Source: Janthinobacterium sp. (GTDB lineage Bacteria > Pseudomonadota > Gammaproteobacteria > Burkholderiales > Burkholderiaceae_D). Taken from it: a stretch of DNA of 21,066 nucleotides. Shown here piece by piece: positions 20,027 through 21,066 of the stretch. The position numbers were made by a program, and so were the translations under genes. Location: assembly GCA_003482555.1 (NCBI GenBank), contig DMYQ01000081.1, positions 17,462 through 38,527 of the forward strand, read 5' to 3'. The notes under the pieces are model-generated. The model did not search any database. It had not been told where the DNA came from and saw only the letters and a list, made by a program, of their open reading frames with translations. Within the stretch, counting starts at the first letter, position 1; every line of letters begins with the position of its first letter.

Positions 20027-21066
20027 GATGCACCTCGCGCAAGTTGCGGGTCTGGGCCATCAGCAGGGGCAGTTCGGCGTCCGAAAATTGCGAGGCGGCG
20101 GCGCCCTTGAGCTTGAAGGCCCGGTCGATCAGGTAGCCGCGGTCGGCCAGGTGCAAGTCTTCCGGCACGCGCTGGCCGTTCGAGACATAGAACAGGTTGA
20201 GCTTTTGGCGGATCACGACGTCGAGCACATTGCCGATCGAGGCCGCCTCGTCCAGCTTGGTCATGATGCAGCCGGCCAGGCCGCTGCCCTGATAGGCGTT
20301 CACCACTTCGTTCAGGGTGTCCTGGGTCGCCGTGGCGTTCAGGCACAGCAGGCGCTTGACGTCGACGCCGGCGCCCTGCAGCATGGCCACCTGCTCGGTC
20401 ACCATCTGGTCGCGCTGGCTGACCCCGACCGTGTCGATCAGCACCGTGTGCTTGTTCCTCAATTCCTTGAGGGCGATGCGCAGGTCGGCTTCATCCTTCA
20501 CCGCGTGCACCATCACGCCCAGGATCTTGCCGTAGATGCGCAACTGTTCGTGGGCGCCGATACGGTAGGCGTCGGTGGTGATCAGGGCCAGCTTTTCCGG
20601 ACCGTGCCGCATCACGCAGCGCGCCGCCAGCTTGGCCGTGCTGGTGGTCTTGCCGACGCCGGTCGGCCCCACCAGGGCGAACACCCCGCCCTGCTCGAGC
20701 ATCGCGTCTTCATTGGCCATGGTGCTCAGGTTCTTGCCCAGCACCGATTTGATCCAGCGCAAGCCATCGCCGGCGCTCAAGCCGGCCGGCAGTTTTTCTA
20801 TCATGTAGCGCGCCAGGGTGGCGGAAAAGCCGGCCCCCAGCATGTGTCGCAACAACACCGCTTTTTGCGGTTCGCGCCGCTGGGTCGACCCCCAGGAGAT
20901 TTCCGCCAACTGGCTTTCCATCATGCCGCGCATGGCGCGGATTTCGCTCATCATGCCGCTCATCTCGGCCGCCGCGCTATCCTTGGCGTGGGCGATGGCC
21001 GCGGCCATCTGCTGCGTCAGGCGCGCCATCTCGGCCGTGTCGGCGGCCGGGGCGGCCCGCTGCGCC
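20019..21066 (-). CDS. flhF: FlhF, SRP-type GTPase for flagellar placement (5' end beyond window)
   Basis: FlhF is a GTPase of the Ffh/FtsY (SRP) class that marks where flagella are built, commonly at the pole. The frame is open to the right window edge, so the N-terminal part is missing. The first visible internal ATG is at 21029 and is not the true start. Counting from it, the helical N domain is followed by the G domain with P-loop GPTGVGKTT (about residues 121-129), TDAYRIGAHEQLRIYG, the IDTVGVSQRD switch region and TKLDEAASIGNVLDVVI (the TKxD-type nucleotide base motif). These are intact, unlike the motifs of the neighbouring FlhG. The final NLREVHLG end overlaps the flhG start by eight bases. 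Confidence 0.96.
   Translation of the reverse strand, partial: AQRAAPAADTAEMARLTQQMAAAIAHAKDSAAAEMSGMMSEIRAMRGMMESQLAEISWGSTQRREPQKAVLLRHMLGAGFSATLARYMIEKLPAGLSAGDGLRWIKSVLGKNLSTMANEDAMLEQGGVFALVGPTGVGKTTSTAKLAARCVMRHGPEKLALITTDAYRIGAHEQLRIYGKILGVMVHAVKDEADLRIALKELRNKHTVLIDTVGVSQRDQMVTEQVAMLQGAGVDVKRLLCLNATATQDTLNEVVNAYQGSGLAGCIMTKLDEAASIGNVLDVVIRQKLNLFYVSNGQRVPEDLHLADRGYLIDRAFKLKGAAASQFSDAELPLLMAQTRNLREVHLG
20031..20036 (-). promoter_or_regulatory. Shine-Dalgarno site supporting the TTG start of flhG
   Basis: GAGGTG (minus strand, 20036-20031) lies inside the end of flhF, four bases before the TTG at 20026. It supports initiation at this rare codon and so retention of the N-terminal DQAEGLRR element. 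Confidence 0.7.

Overview
The window is a GC-rich stretch of a bacterial chromosome given over almost entirely to the flagellar regulon. A hand count of a 60-base block inside flgA (14101-14160) gives 40 of 60 G+C. The gene set and order (fliOPQR; flgBCDEFGHIJ-KL divergent from flgA-flgMN; motD-motC-fliA-flhG-flhF on the minus strand) and a two-domain FlgJ suggest a polar- or peritrichously flagellated Betaproteobacterium. The overall style resembles Oxalobacteraceae (Janthinobacterium, Duganella or Massilia type). That placement is inference from gene content and protein style, not from a search.

Layout. Positions 3-2383, plus strand: end of fliO, then fliP, fliQ and fliR, the inner-membrane core of the flagellar export gate. 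Positions 2373-13340, minus strand: flgB-C-D-E-F-G-H-I-J (rod, hook cap, hook, L and P rings, rod-cap muramidase), then flgK-flgL (hook-filament junction). flgKL has its own sigma28 promoter at 5673-5699. fliR and flgL converge and overlap by 11 bp. Positions 13520-15169, plus strand: flgA (P-ring chaperone), a full-consensus sigma28 promoter (14298-14324), flgM (anti-sigma28) and flgN (FlgK/FlgL chaperone), ended by an intrinsic terminator (15187-15217).

Positions 15231-16736, minus strand, are foreign to this theme. This is a visibly AT-richer islet (24 of 60 G+C in 15241-15300) with its own sigma70-type promoter. It encodes an Hcp protein (type VI secretion tube), a 135-residue BPSL0067-family protein with a Cys/His hydrolase-like arrangement, and a secreted Cys-rich protein resembling the STY0301 family. 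I read it as an orphan Hcp-effector-immunity cassette placed between flagellar operons.

Positions 16894-21066, minus strand: motD and motC (second stator pair), fliA (sigma28), flhG (a MinD/ParA-like number regulator whose ATP-binding motifs look eroded) and the C-terminal part of flhF (SRP-type GTPase), which runs off the window.

Together the flagellar genes give the usual hierarchy. FlhF/FlhG set placement and number, the export gate and rod-hook genes build the basal body, and FlgM leaves through the finished hook to free FliA. FliA then drives flgKL and flgMN from the two promoters visible here. No tRNA, rRNA, insertion sequence, CRISPR array or replication origin was seen, and no stretch over about 300 bases lacks a gene.
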